A stretch of DNA of 44,878 nucleotides from an uncultured cyanobacterium. GTDB taxonomy: Bacteria; Cyanobacteriota; Cyanobacteriia; PCC-6307; Cyanobiaceae. A model generated the notes under the pieces. That model worked only from the letters and a program-made list of their open reading frames with translations. It was not told where the DNA came from and searched no databases. The stretch covers positions 1 through 44,878 of the forward strand of contig CAIOCZ010000117.1 of assembly GCA_903856805.1 (NCBI GenBank), read 5' to 3'. Both the position numbers and the translations under genes were made by a program. This document shows positions 26,683 to 35,787 of the stretch, piece after piece (the stretch's first letter is position 1; every line of letters begins with the position of its first letter).

Positions 26683-27566
26683 CAGGCTATCGCTTCCGAT
26701 TTCGAAGCTGCCTATTCGGCATTTCCCTGGTTAAGCCACTTTAGCTATGTTTGCCGTGAAACTGAGCAAGTTGCCGTGACAACTTCGCCACAAGATCCAT
26801 TGCTCAATCCGCAAACAAATGTTGCAGAAACATTTAATATCCTAAAAGCTGTCAGAAGTCTGAGTCTTAATGCATTAGTTGCCTATAGCAGCCCTAACAA
26901 GGTCTATGGCGACCTTGAATGGATCCGCACAGAAGAAGCAGAGACACGCTTTGTAATGCCCGATTATCCCCAAGGCCTAAATGAAACAATCCCTCTAGAC
27001 TTTTCAACGCCTTATGGATGCTCGAAAGGAGCTGCGGATCAATACGTTCGAGATTGAGCTAGGGTCTATGGATTGAACACAGTAGTATTTCGCCATTCGT
27101 CAATCTATGGTGGCAGGCAATACTCCTCGATCGATCAACGGTGGATTGGCTGGTTTTGCCAACAAGCTATAAGACAAAAAATAGCAGATAATTCAGGGGA
27201 AATAAGAACTCGGTTTACAATTTCAGGCACAGGGAAGCAAGTTCGCGATGTTCTGCACTCCAAAGACATAGTGATGCTTTACGCAGCCGCATACGTCAAC
27301 AAGCATAAGCTAAATAGATCAATTTTTAATATTGGCGGCGGGGTCAAAATGCACTGAGCTTGCTAGAGGTTTTCAATATACTCACACAGTTACTATCAAT
27401 ACCTTCGTTAATCTTTTCAAATCTTCCAAGAAGATCCAGTGACCAAGATTCATTTATCGCAGACACCACAAAAGCGGCAAAAATCCTCAACTGGATTCCA
27501 GAATGCGACTCCATCACTGGCATCAAAATGCTAATTGACTGGACAAATAGTTCTATCATTGAATAA
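26683..27566 (+). pseudogene. rfbE: Decayed CDP-paratose 2-epimerase (CDP-tyvelose epimerase)
   Basis: Translated pieces line up along RfbE. EQVAVTTSPQDPLLNPQTNV begins the match, then SSPNKVYGDLEW, LDFSTPYGCSKGAADQYVRD with the catalytic Yxxx[40 protein letters not shown] and FNIGG. In another frame the C-terminal LPRRSSDQDSFIADTTKAAK and MLIDWTNSS follow. Lesions: an in-frame TGA at 27055-27057, a frameshift near 27345-27350, and loss of the N-terminal Rossmann part (nothing recognisable at 26554-26740). RfbE converts CDP-paratose to CDP-tyvelose, so this step is predicted lost. Similarity to RfbE is from remembered family sequence, not a search. Confidence 0.85.
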
Positions 27567-27794
27567 GCAATATCACAATTATTAACTATTCTTAAAGCCG
27601 AGAAACTCTGAGCGGCAAAGCCAAAGGCAGTGCACCAAGCTTAAAGCGTCCCAGACGAACACCCAATAATCACATCGAGAAATAATTAGGCCAATCTCAC
27701 TCCTTTAGAGCAAAGTTGCCTTATTAAAATTGAAAATTCACTCCTCAATGACAACATCATTCCCCTATTCATTTCTTGCACATCACCTAAATAA
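27567..27794. other. AT-rich non-coding gap
   Basis: About 230 bases between the rfbE remnant and the first dead transposase. No frame, RNA or repeat is recognised here. Confidence 0.6.
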
Positions 27795-28222
27795 TCAAGC
27801 ATGAATAAGTTCGTTAGTGCCGGAACTCATTAAACCTTCAGCAGTTCTTGCAAGTTTCGAGCTTCTGGGTTTACTAAAATCCAAACTCCTACTTGATGAT
27901 GCGGAAAGAATGCTCTGCTTTTGTGGCAACGTGAGCCTTGGCTCTCTCGACCAGATCGTCCACTCGGCCCTCGCTGTATTGGGCAAAGCTCAACGCTTCA
28001 CCGAAGTCATAGAAATCAAATGGCCGATACCAATGCCTTTCATTTCGGGTCGCTTCTCAATCCCCTGGTAACCAGCAGCTCCGTACACCACCTTTTCCTT
28101 GCCGTACAAAAGATCAGAGCCGGACGTGCTGTCGTGAACAAAGGCAGCGGTCGTCTCGGCTGAGTAGATCAAGCGAGTGTCTTTATACGCGCCGATGTGG
28201 ACATTCACCCCGAAATACAATA
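27795..28222 (-). mobile_element. IS5-family transposase remnant (C-terminal half)
   Basis: On the complement, YFGVNVHIGAYKDTRLIYSA is followed by TTAAFVHDSTSGSDLLYGKE and KVVYGAAGYQGIEKRPEM. After a stop (TGA near 27995) and frame changes come ALPNT, a VDDLVERAKAHV-like segment and AEHSFRIIK-EFGF. This is the DDE-domain half of IS5-type transposases; the first half is missing. The typical VVYGDAGYQG reads VVYGAAGYQG, so a catalytic-region Asp is lost as well. No terminal inverted repeats were identified. Confidence 0.82.
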
Positions 28223-28224
28223 GA

Positions 28225-28580
28225 CCAATAAGCTACATTAAAAATTATCCCTATTAATTACTCCTCGAGAAGTACCAGTATAAATTAAAGCTGTGGCCAC
28301 CAGAGCCTCAGCTAGCGTGCGTCTCGTGGCCGTGGGGTCGCATAATGGTAGACGAAGGCATATATGATTCCACTGAAGCTGGACTTAAAATCCCAAACAC
28401 GGTTTTTATCCCTCAGTTTTACGGTAGATCATAAGAGTGCTTTCCGCTAATCACATCCTCATTGTTTTGTCAGTTGGCCGTGGACACTTCACAAGAAGGC
28501 AGAGCTGCTTCAAAGGCAGTCATTGGCGTTCATGCCGGGGCTGGGAGCATGGGTTGAGGTCGGCGGATTAGCCTTCTCCC
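28225..28580. other. Non-coding gap with a tRNA-Leu-like fragment
   Basis: No gene is seen. Bases 28329-28354 (GCCGTGG, then GGTAGACG) resemble the acceptor and D-arm of a tRNA-Leu. CTGGACTTAAAATCCCA at 28379-28395 resembles its UAA anticodon arm, but 24 extra bases separate them and no T-arm follows. It would be a degenerate remnant at best. Confidence 0.3.
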
Positions 28581-28581
28581 T

Positions 28582-29673
28582 GTGCCCGAAAGCGCCTCTT
28601 CTGCAACCGATCTTGATCTGATCTGCCACCTCAGGGCGATCCCCGACGCCCGGATGCGGCGTGGGGTACGCATTCCAGCCTGGTACCTGCTGCTGGGGGC
28701 AGTGCTGGGCCTGAGGAACTGCGGCGACCGCCATCAGATTCTGGCTTTCGGTCCTTCTTACGCCAGGTAGTCGTTGCAGTTCTGTGCGCCACAATCCGTG
28801 ACTGGACGATCGCCCAGATCCCTAATGGTTCAACGGATCTCGATCATCTGATCTGTCAAGGCAAGACCTTGAGGAGCTCGATCGAGCCGACCGTCAGTGC
28901 GGCTCAGGTTATATTTGCCCAGGTGAAGCTCTCCTCCGCAGCTCTGGACGTGCCGGTCAGCCAGGCCTGCTACGCCTCCGGCGAGAACCACGAGCGGGCG
29001 GTGCTCATTCAGCTGCGTAGCGCGCTGAATCTGGAGGGCGTGCTGATCCAGGCGGATGCGCTGCAAACCCAGAAACCGTTTTTCGTTAGCTCCAGGAGCG
29101 GGGAGCCGACTTCCTCCTGTCGGTTAAGACAAACCAAGAGACCCTCAGCCGCCAGATCCGCTGCCAGGTCCATGGAAAACGCAAGATCCCTTTTGTGGCA
29201 AGCGATCACGAGATCAGCCAAGGCCGTGCATTCACCTAGTCGCTGCGCCCCAACCAAGCACCAGAGCACATCGCCCAGACCTAGATCGGCACCAGCTGTA
29301 TCGTCGAAATGACCGCCATCGGCAGCCGCGATGACTAGCCATGTCAGTCGACACATCTGGCTTGTTTCATCCAGCGAACCTCTTGGTGTGACGCCAGCCT
29401 GCGCACCAACCCCGATGGCCTGCTGCAACGGATACGGGACCGTTCGATCCTTGAACAGTGGCATTGGGGATCCGCAACACCCAGCTCCATGAGGCCACCC
29501 GCCGGTACACCGGCAATGCCGCCGGCGAGATGGCCACGCTGCGAACTGAAGAGCTGAACTTACTGCGGATGGCTGGGTTTCGGTCGATCCCCGCTGAAAT
29601 GCAGGCCGGGATGCACATCATCACAGCGCTGCTGGCGATGGCGATGCGTAAGCCATCGCCCAAACCTTACTGA
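28582..29673 (+). mobile_element. ISAs1-family transposase pseudogene
   Basis: The pieces follow the family's order. The start has LICHLRAIPDARMRRGVRIP, then AWYLLLGAVLG. After a frameshift and internal deletion come LCATIRDWTIAQIP and LICQGKTLRSSIEPT, then YASGENHERAVLIQL, EGVLIQADALQTQKPFF, an LLSVKTNQETL frame and a terminal TQLHEATRRYTGNAAGEMAT block with LNLLRMAGF. At least three frame changes, several stops and loss of about 40 residues near 28770 make it dead. The catalytic Asp normally found in CDGKTLRGS is replaced by Gln (CQGKTLR). Confidence 0.87.
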
Positions 29674-29689
29674 GTCCTTGAATCAGCCC

Positions 29690-30720
29690 TGCGTAAAGCC
29701 TTTGTACCATGCTGGATCAGGTATTCGCTCCCTTACCATCCAGAGATTTGCCAGGGCAAACAACAACTTTGCTTTGAGATCGTTCTTACGGATGCCTCGG
29801 CAAAAGACCTTCCGGAATCCAAATTTGCATTTAATAATCCGAAAGGGATACCACACTATGGCACAGAAGTGGGCCTTCGGCGACTAAATTAGATCGATAA
29901 GCTCGCCTTCTGGTGTCTCTTGAAACAATCTGAGTTGAGCAGGCGTCATGGCAATTCTGAACTCTTAATCGCTGACCTGGAAATCGCCACGTTTCTCGAT
30001 ACCGAGGTAGCCTTCATCGCCGTAGATGACTCGATTATTTCCATGAAGCCGGACTTCTGTTGTGTTCAGCTCATACAAGTTAGCGACGGTACATTCAAGA
30101 GAGTGAACCAAACCAGATGCAGCACCAACCCCGATGTGGCAGCGCATCCCCAAAAACCACTGCTTGCCCAAGAACCTAGTGCATTTGGGGATCCCAATCA
30201 TTGCGCTTGTTCTAGGAGGAACTGGGGGAATTGATGTTCGTGGCATCAAGGATCATGCCTTCCCTCAGCATCACTGCTCTCTCACTAATCATCTGGTTCA
30301 CACCCTCGAGAATCTGCTCGGCTATCCGGTGGTATTCAAGCAGATGACGGAAGTTAAGAATCGTGGTCTCTTCTGGAATCTTCCCATCCATCGAACGATT
30401 CCGGCGTAGTGGCCGAAGCCCGTAGTATCGAGCAACACCTCCTCCATCAGAGGATCGGGAAGCGTGAACTAATGCTGTAGCGGTGGATCCGCAACATCAC
30501 CTCCAAAAGAATCGACGGACAACCTCCTTTGCCGGATGGCTTGTGATGCACGGGGCTTGATCAAAGCCAGGAATACGTCCCAGGAAACTGCCGCCTCCAT
30601 CTCTTCTAAGAGGCACAGGCGACGTGTCATCTTTTTGGCGTAGATCTGTTCATAGTCCGTGAAGGCCCTTTGGAGGGTGCTGCCATCCTTTGCAGTCTCA
30701 CTTCAAAATCAGTTCAAGAT
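29690..30720 (-). mobile_element. Second IS5-family transposase pseudogene, near full length but frameshifted
   Basis: Read on the complement from about 30695: STLQRAFTDYEQIYAKKMTR, then LEEMEAAVSWDVFLALIKP. A frameshift leads to LEVMLRIH, a TGG-to-TAG nonsense, FTLPDPLMEEVLLDTTGFGH, then in other frames TTILNFRHLLEYHRIAEQIL, ATNINSPSSS, KQWFLGMRCHIGVGAASGLV, VIYGDEGYLGIEKR and FRIIKCKFGFRK ending LLFALANLWMVR. The whole length of an IS5-type transposase is represented, so this is an old, fully inserted but mutated copy. It differs clearly from the 27795-28222 remnant and is therefore a separate element. It ends just upstream of the glycosyltransferase at 30808. Confidence 0.85.
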
Positions 30721-30807
30721 TTGAACTGTTTTTAAAGAGTTTTCCATAATCCGCCTAAACTATTGCATCAAGTTTAATATTCACACCTTCTTGAGGCATC
30801 CAAACTC

Positions 30808-31974
30808 ATGCGAGCTTCCCAAATTTCCATTGGCCGGTTCCACCACTTCCACCTTGCTCGCCAGTTAGAGAAGCGCGGCCAATTGGATGCAATTTATACC
30901 GGTTACCCCCGCTTCAAGTTAAAGGATGAAGAGGGTATCCCCGAAGACAAGATTCACGTCTTCCCCTGGTTGCAAGCCCCGTTCATGGCCCGCGGCAAAA
31001 TCGGGCTTGATAAGTGGGATTGGCTAGACCGTGAATGGGCCTGGCAAGCCAACGAAACCTTAGACCTCTACGTGTCAAAAAAACTTTCTGAGCCAACGAT
31101 CCTCATTGCGTTATCTGGTTCTGGTTTACATGCCGGTCGCCGAGTTAAAGAACTCGGAGGTGTTCACATTTGCGATCGTGGTTCCTCACATATTCGCATG
31201 CAGGAGCAGTTGTTAAATGAGGAATACCAGCGTTACGGAATTTGCTGGAGCGGCATCGACTCACGTGGTGCCGCCAAGGAAGAAGCGGAGTATGAACAGT
31301 CAAGCTGGATTTCCGTTCCTAGCCAATTTTGTGTTGACAGCTTCACTGCCCAGGGGGTCCCTGCGGACAAGATAATTAAAATCCCCTACGGCTCCCGGCT
31401 AGAACGCTTTAGTCCGTTACACTTCAAATCTTCCGATAATGATGAATATCGTATTTTATTTGTTGGTGCAGCTAGCGTACGCAAAGGATTCATAGATTTG
31501 CTTTCAGCATTTCAACAATTCCGTCATCCCAAAAAACGCCTCATTCTTGTCGGCAGTGTGACGAAAGAGGCCAAGATGTTGCTAGATAAATTTGATCATA
31601 GTCTCGTCACAGTTGCCGGATTAGTGCCCAATATTAAGCTTAAAGAAATCTATAGCAAAGCCAAGGTTTTCGTCCTGCCTAGTATTGAAGAAGGTTTGGC
31701 AATGGTCATTGGGGAGGCGATGGCGTGTGGTTGCCCAGTAATAGCCAGCACGAATACAGGTGCATCGGAAATAGTCGATGATGGGGTAGAAGGTTTTATC
31801 GTTCCAATACGTTCGCCTATGTTAATTGCTGACCGGTTACAGCAATTCGCCGATCAGCCTGATCTTCATCAACGCATGAGTCAAAATTGTTTGGCACGAG
31901 TGAAAAGACTCGGTGGGTGGGACAACTACGGAAGCCAATGGAGCAATTTCATCAGTCAAATAGGCCTCTTATAA
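30808..31974 (+). CDS. Family 4 (GT-B) glycosyltransferase
   Basis: A 388-residue retaining glycosyltransferase. An N-terminal acceptor domain covers about 1-200 (RFHHFHLARQLEKRGQLDAI). The C-terminal donor domain begins near YRILFVGAASVRKGFIDLL. The nucleotide-sugar motif reads VLPSIEEGLAMVIGEAMACG with the E-x7-E glutamates, followed by CPVIASTNTGASEIVDDG. No membrane segment is seen, and it probably acts on lipid-linked intermediates at the inner face of the membrane. It is the first intact gene after the transposon remnants. Its composition is intermediate between the GC-rich core and the AT-rich block that follows. Confidence 0.92.
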   Translation: MRASQISIGRFHHFHLARQLEKRGQLDAIYTGYPRFKLKDEEGIPEDKIHVFPWLQAPFMARGKIGLDKWDWLDREWAWQANETLDLYVSKKLSEPTILIALSGSGLHAGRRVKELGGVHICDRGSSHIRMQEQLLNEEYQRYGICWSGIDSRGAAKEEAEYEQSSWISVPSQFCVDSFTAQGVPADKIIKIPYGSRLERFSPLHFKSSDNDEYRILFVGAASVRKGFIDLLSAFQQFRHPKKRLILVGSVTKEAKMLLDKFDHSLVTVAGLVPNIKLKEIYSKAKVFVLPSIEEGLAMVIGEAMACGCPVIASTNTGASEIVDDGVEGFIVPIRSPMLIADRLQQFADQPDLHQRMSQNCLARVKRLGGWDNYGSQWSNFISQIGLL

Positions 31975-32033
31975 CAGCCTTATACATAGTATAAGGCGAA
32001 ATCCACGCAAATCAACCAAAATGTTCAAAAGAG

Positions 32034-33518
32034 ATGTCATCCATGCGTGAATTTCGAATTTCAATTACGTCTTTATCATTTCTCTTGGCTTCAGTCCTGG
32101 AAATTTATACATTACTCGCAGTTGCCTCCATCGCTTCATTAGTAGTGTTTACAATTGAAATAGTACTAGTTTTCAAAGAAGGTTTCAATAATAGATTTCT
32201 TCTTATGTCATCTCTTGCGTGTGGATTCTGGCTAAGCCTAGGCTTCATTATTAGCTTTATAGAGCTCAGCAAATTAGAATCCGCAAGTTTTGAGTCCTTA
32301 TTCGACGCAATCAACCTTGCCTCTGTAAACGTATTTACTTATTCACTGGCGTTCTTTTATTCACTAATATTTTTAGCTGTAGTTACTTTTTTAAGCCGAC
32401 TCCGTATCATTCGAAAGGCTGAACTTAAGTTTTCCAATAATGTATTTAACACCCTCAAATCAATTCGTTTATCAACTAATCATGCAACTCTATGGCTATC
32501 TCTAGTAGCTTTATTAGCCACCTATTTTTCCATGATTAATATTTACGGCATCCGAGGTCTATCTGAAGATGTAACAACTGGGGGTCTTCCTTGGTGGCAT
32601 CCACTAGCTAATTCTACAATATCTCTTATTCCGACCCTTGTGGCGCTGTCTTACGACAGGCGAAAAAAATCAAGAATTTATTCAACGCTTCTTATAATTT
32701 ACAGTGCGCTGCTCGGTCTTTATTACGCTTCAATAACTGGAAGAATTGCACTTATTTCTTATTTATTCCAGCTACTCTTAGCGTTCGCATTGTTTAATGC
32801 CAAATATATCAAAACAGCCTTTATCACTAGAGTACTTTTATCTATTTTTATACTAATTCCAGTTCTGTTTTACCTAACAAGCTTTCTTAACTACATAAGA
32901 TGGCTTAATATTCCAATCAATCCATCTACTTTCATTTCACTTTTAATTGATTTTACAAATTCTGACGTTTCTTCTGCAAACGAACTTCAAAGTGAAAATT
33001 TATTATCTCGGCCATTAGTTCTTTGGCCTTTAGCGGCATCAATCTCAATGGTTATAGATGGTACAAATCATGGATTTTTAGGTTTGTTAGATATTGTCAA
33101 CTCCTCTCTCAACTCTTTGCCTAAATTTTTATTTCCTTACAAAGAAACCCTACTTCTCCAAGAAAATCTTCTCTATAATTTTTTTCCATTTTCAACTGTA
33201 GATACTGCAGACAGTCCTGTCTTATATGCTTTTGCATCTTTCGGCATTCTAGGATTACTTGTTTATCCTATTTTTATTTCTCTTTCTTATCTACTTTCGA
33301 TTTCTTTTGTTTCGTTTTTTGTTTCTCGAATGAGAAATAATTTCAAATATCTAGCTTGTTTAATTGGAGTTTCATCCATGATTTCTTTCTCCACAGATTC
33401 CTATATGGAACTTGCGACAACTGGAATAATACGAAATTTTCTTCAGCCCGTAATTATTATTTTAATAATATCACTCTTAGCCTCCTTTATTGACAATTAT
33501 TACCTAAACAAAAAATGA
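32034..33518 (+). CDS. Multi-pass membrane protein, probable O-antigen/capsule polymerase (Wzy-like)
   Basis: A 494-residue integral membrane protein with about eleven to twelve hydrophobic segments across its length. A larger loop around residues 290-370 (between the NYIRWLN region and the LFPYKETLLLQENLLYNF region) is typical of Wzy polymerases. Wzy proteins share little sequence, so the call rests on topology, size and place among glycosyltransferases. With the Wzc-like co-polymerase at the left of the locus it would join repeat units on the periplasmic side. It is very AT-rich. ATG at 32043 is an alternative start. Its stop overlaps the next start (ATGA). A Wzx-type flippase is a less likely alternative. 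Confidence 0.72.
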   Translation: MSSMREFRISITSLSFLLASVLEIYTLLAVASIASLVVFTIEIVLVFKEGFNNRFLLMSSLACGFWLSLGFIISFIELSKLESASFESLFDAINLASVNVFTYSLAFFYSLIFLAVVTFLSRLRIIRKAELKFSNNVFNTLKSIRLSTNHATLWLSLVALLATYFSMINIYGIRGLSEDVTTGGLPWWHPLANSTISLIPTLVALSYDRRKKSRIYSTLLIIYSALLGLYYASITGRIALISYLFQLLLAFALFNAKYIKTAFITRVLLSIFILIPVLFYLTSFLNYIRWLNIPINPSTFISLLIDFTNSDVSSANELQSENLLSRPLVLWPLAASISMVIDGTNHGFLGLLDIVNSSLNSLPKFLFPYKETLLLQENLLYNFFPFSTVDTADSPVLYAFASFGILGLLVYPIFISLSYLLSISFVSFFVSRMRNNFKYLACLIGVSSMISFSTDSYMELATTGIIRNFLQPVIIILIISLLASFIDNYYLNKK

Positions 33519-34603
33519 ACATAAATAAACATATTGATATACTTTACCTGGGAGAAGGTCCGTGTTTTCGATCTGATATTCTTAAGGAACTAGGGCATAA
33601 TGTATTTGTGTTTTCTACATTTACACATGTTAAAAATCCTTGGATCCGGTGTCTAAGAAAATTAGATATATATATTAGCAAGCTAAGCAATAAAACTTAT
33701 TCGCGTTTTTCTATTTTCTTGATTAACCGATATCTAGCTCGTTTTTTGGGGACTGCCAAAGCTTTTGATGTTATATTTATTAATCAAGCTCCTTGGATTA
33801 CTCCTCTCGCCTTAAAAAGCATAAAATATCACTCCCCTCATTCAAAAATTGTTGTTTTTTGCAATGACGATGTTACGGGCAAACGAGATAGTCGTCGCTT
33901 CGAAAGATTACTTTCCTGCATTGATTATATTGACCATTGGGCCGTGCCGAGAGAAACTAATCTAGTTGAGCTTTTAGCTTTGGGTGCAATTTCAGTTGAA
34001 AAAGTATGGATGGGTTTCAATAGTAAAATTCATTTCCCAACATCTCAGGAGGCCTTAAATTCCTCTGAATTACCATCAGTAGAAGGCAAATTACTTTTTA
34101 TTGGGACTAACATTTCCGGCGAAAAAAGGGTTTCTTTTTTACAATCGCTAATTACATCTAAGATCCCTTTACTAGTTCTCGGCCAGAAATGGCCTTTAAA
34201 AAAGCTACGCATACAATACAAAAATTATTTCTTTAATAAACTAATAAATGGAAAGCAATATTCATATTGCTTATCACAGTCTTTGGGGGTTTTGGGTCTG
34301 CTTTCACATGGCAATCGAGATCTTCATACAACCAGAAGCTTTGAGTGCATGGCCACACTTTCATGCTTCATAGCGGAGTCGACAAGTGAGCATAAGCTTC
34401 TTTATGAAGACGGCCACGAAGCACTACTTTGGAGTAGTAAAGATCAATGTAAAATTATATGCCATCAATTTATCGACAAATGTCGCGCTGGTGCCTCAGA
34501 GAGAAGTGATATACTCCACAATCTAAGCTTATTACCTATTAGTTCTTATTCTTTACAGAATTCATTTTCTTACATTCTCGCCCAAGTTATCCAGGAAAAA
34601 TAA
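33515..34603 (+). CDS. CgeB-like glycosyltransferase
   Basis: A 362-residue protein, GT-B-like. IDILYLGEGPCFRSDILKEL opens the N-terminal domain and VIFINQAPW lies in its middle. The C-terminal domain contains LLFIGTNISGEKRVSFLQSL and a late block, TTRSFECMATLSCFIAESTS followed by EHKLLYEDGHEALLW. That block corresponds to the donor-site segment of CgeB/DUF3880-type glycosyltransferases. Activity and sugar are unknown. It overlaps the polymerase gene by four bases (ATGA) and is two bases from the next GT2 gene, so the three form a tight AT-rich operon acquired together. Confidence 0.72.
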   Translation: MNINKHIDILYLGEGPCFRSDILKELGHNVFVFSTFTHVKNPWIRCLRKLDIYISKLSNKTYSRFSIFLINRYLARFLGTAKAFDVIFINQAPWITPLALKSIKYHSPHSKIVVFCNDDVTGKRDSRRFERLLSCIDYIDHWAVPRETNLVELLALGAISVEKVWMGFNSKIHFPTSQEALNSSELPSVEGKLLFIGTNISGEKRVSFLQSLITSKIPLLVLGQKWPLKKLRIQYKNYFFNKLINGKQYSYCLSQSLGVLGLLSHGNRDLHTTRSFECMATLSCFIAESTSEHKLLYEDGHEALLWSSKDQCKIICHQFIDKCRAGASERSDILHNLSLLPISSYSLQNSFSYILAQVIQEK

Positions 34604-34605
34604 CC

Positions 34606-35646
34606 ATGAATAACCCGTTTCTAACTATTTCAATTCCTACCTATAACCGGGGTTTTTATCTTAGTCAACTATTAGATTCAATTCTTGACAATCAACTCCT
34701 TCATTTGGGTGTTCGTGTTTATGTTTCAGACAATGCCTCAACTGACGACACCGGCATTATACTTGATTCATTTTACAAAAAATTTCCTGCCTTATTAACA
34801 TACAATATAGCGAACGATAATCTAGGCGCTGATGCAAACTATCTTAAGTGCCTAACAGTTCCTAGTTCTAAATATATCTGGTTATTTGGAAGTGACGATC
34901 TTACCTCGCCAGATGCTATAAGCACAGTCGTCAAACTCCTGCATGCCAACCTTGATTCTGATATTCATTTGTTTTCTAGATTAAACTTCTATAAATCGAT
35001 CGATGAAACTACTCTCCAACATTTCTGCGCAGCTTCTTCCCTTGATAAAAGCTTTTCAATAGCCGACAAACCTAATACAATAAGGTACACACTCTTGCTG
35101 AAAAATTCTAGAGACATAGCGATCTCATTCAGCTACATTACTTCATGTATAGTCTCTTCGGCAAAAGTTAAATTATTTCTTTCCGAACAGCATCCTAAAT
35201 ATTTAAACTCGTTATATGTTCATGTTGAAATTTTCCTTTCACTCCTTGTTAACGGGTCAACCTTAAGAGTTTATTCTTATGCTCCTATTCTTAATAGGTG
35301 TAATAACGATTCCTTCGTCGGTAAAGATCGCTCTAAGCGACGAATGGTTGACTACGGCCTGAAACGGATTGCTCAGCATGTGTTTCGGAATGAAAAATAT
35401 ATCTACAACGAATATATAAGACTTTTGGGTCGTCAATTTCTACCCCCACGAATTGCGATTGGAGATTTGTCTAGAGCATTTAGGGATGGCGGCCTTTCAA
35501 GCCTAAAAGATCTAAATTCTAGTCGTAATTTTACCTTCGCTGAGTTACCTGTTCTGCGCTGTCTTTCTAAGTTTTATGAGTTTTTTCTGCCCCCTTGGTT
35601 CCTAAAAGTTCTTTTTAAGATCAATAAACTTCTCTTATTTCCTTGA
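34606..35646 (+). CDS. Family 2 glycosyltransferase
   Basis: A 346-residue GT-A enzyme opening with FLTISIPTYNRGFYLSQLLD, then VRVYVSDNASTDDTGIIL and YIWLFGSDDL, the acidic metal site at residues 97-98. The C-terminal 200 residues are family-typical but without diagnostic motifs. It resembles the GT2 proteins at 22023 and 38987 in layout (IPTYNR, SDNAS, GxDD), suggesting related enzymes for different linkages. It ends the AT-rich block; about 140 bases without a recognised feature follow. Confidence 0.88.
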   Translation: MNNPFLTISIPTYNRGFYLSQLLDSILDNQLLHLGVRVYVSDNASTDDTGIILDSFYKKFPALLTYNIANDNLGADANYLKCLTVPSSKYIWLFGSDDLTSPDAISTVVKLLHANLDSDIHLFSRLNFYKSIDETTLQHFCAASSLDKSFSIADKPNTIRYTLLLKNSRDIAISFSYITSCIVSSAKVKLFLSEQHPKYLNSLYVHVEIFLSLLVNGSTLRVYSYAPILNRCNNDSFVGKDRSKRRMVDYGLKRIAQHVFRNEKYIYNEYIRLLGRQFLPPRIAIGDLSRAFRDGGLSSLKDLNSSRNFTFAELPVLRCLSKFYEFFLPPWFLKVLFKINKLLLFP

Positions 35647-35787
35647 ATTTGTTTCGCGAGTAGCTCCAGCTGGGATCAGCAATTATTTAATTTTTAATCT
35701 TATCTACGCCTGTCATTCCTTGAAGCCACTTGATAACTTAACACTCTCATCACTGGCAGATGTATTTTAACTTTAGATTTTTCTATT

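Noticed and set aside
26559-26744. 61-codon frame before the rfbE remnant
   Set aside because: No similarity to the RfbE N-terminus or any known family; it lies in a decayed interval, so it is treated as non-coding.
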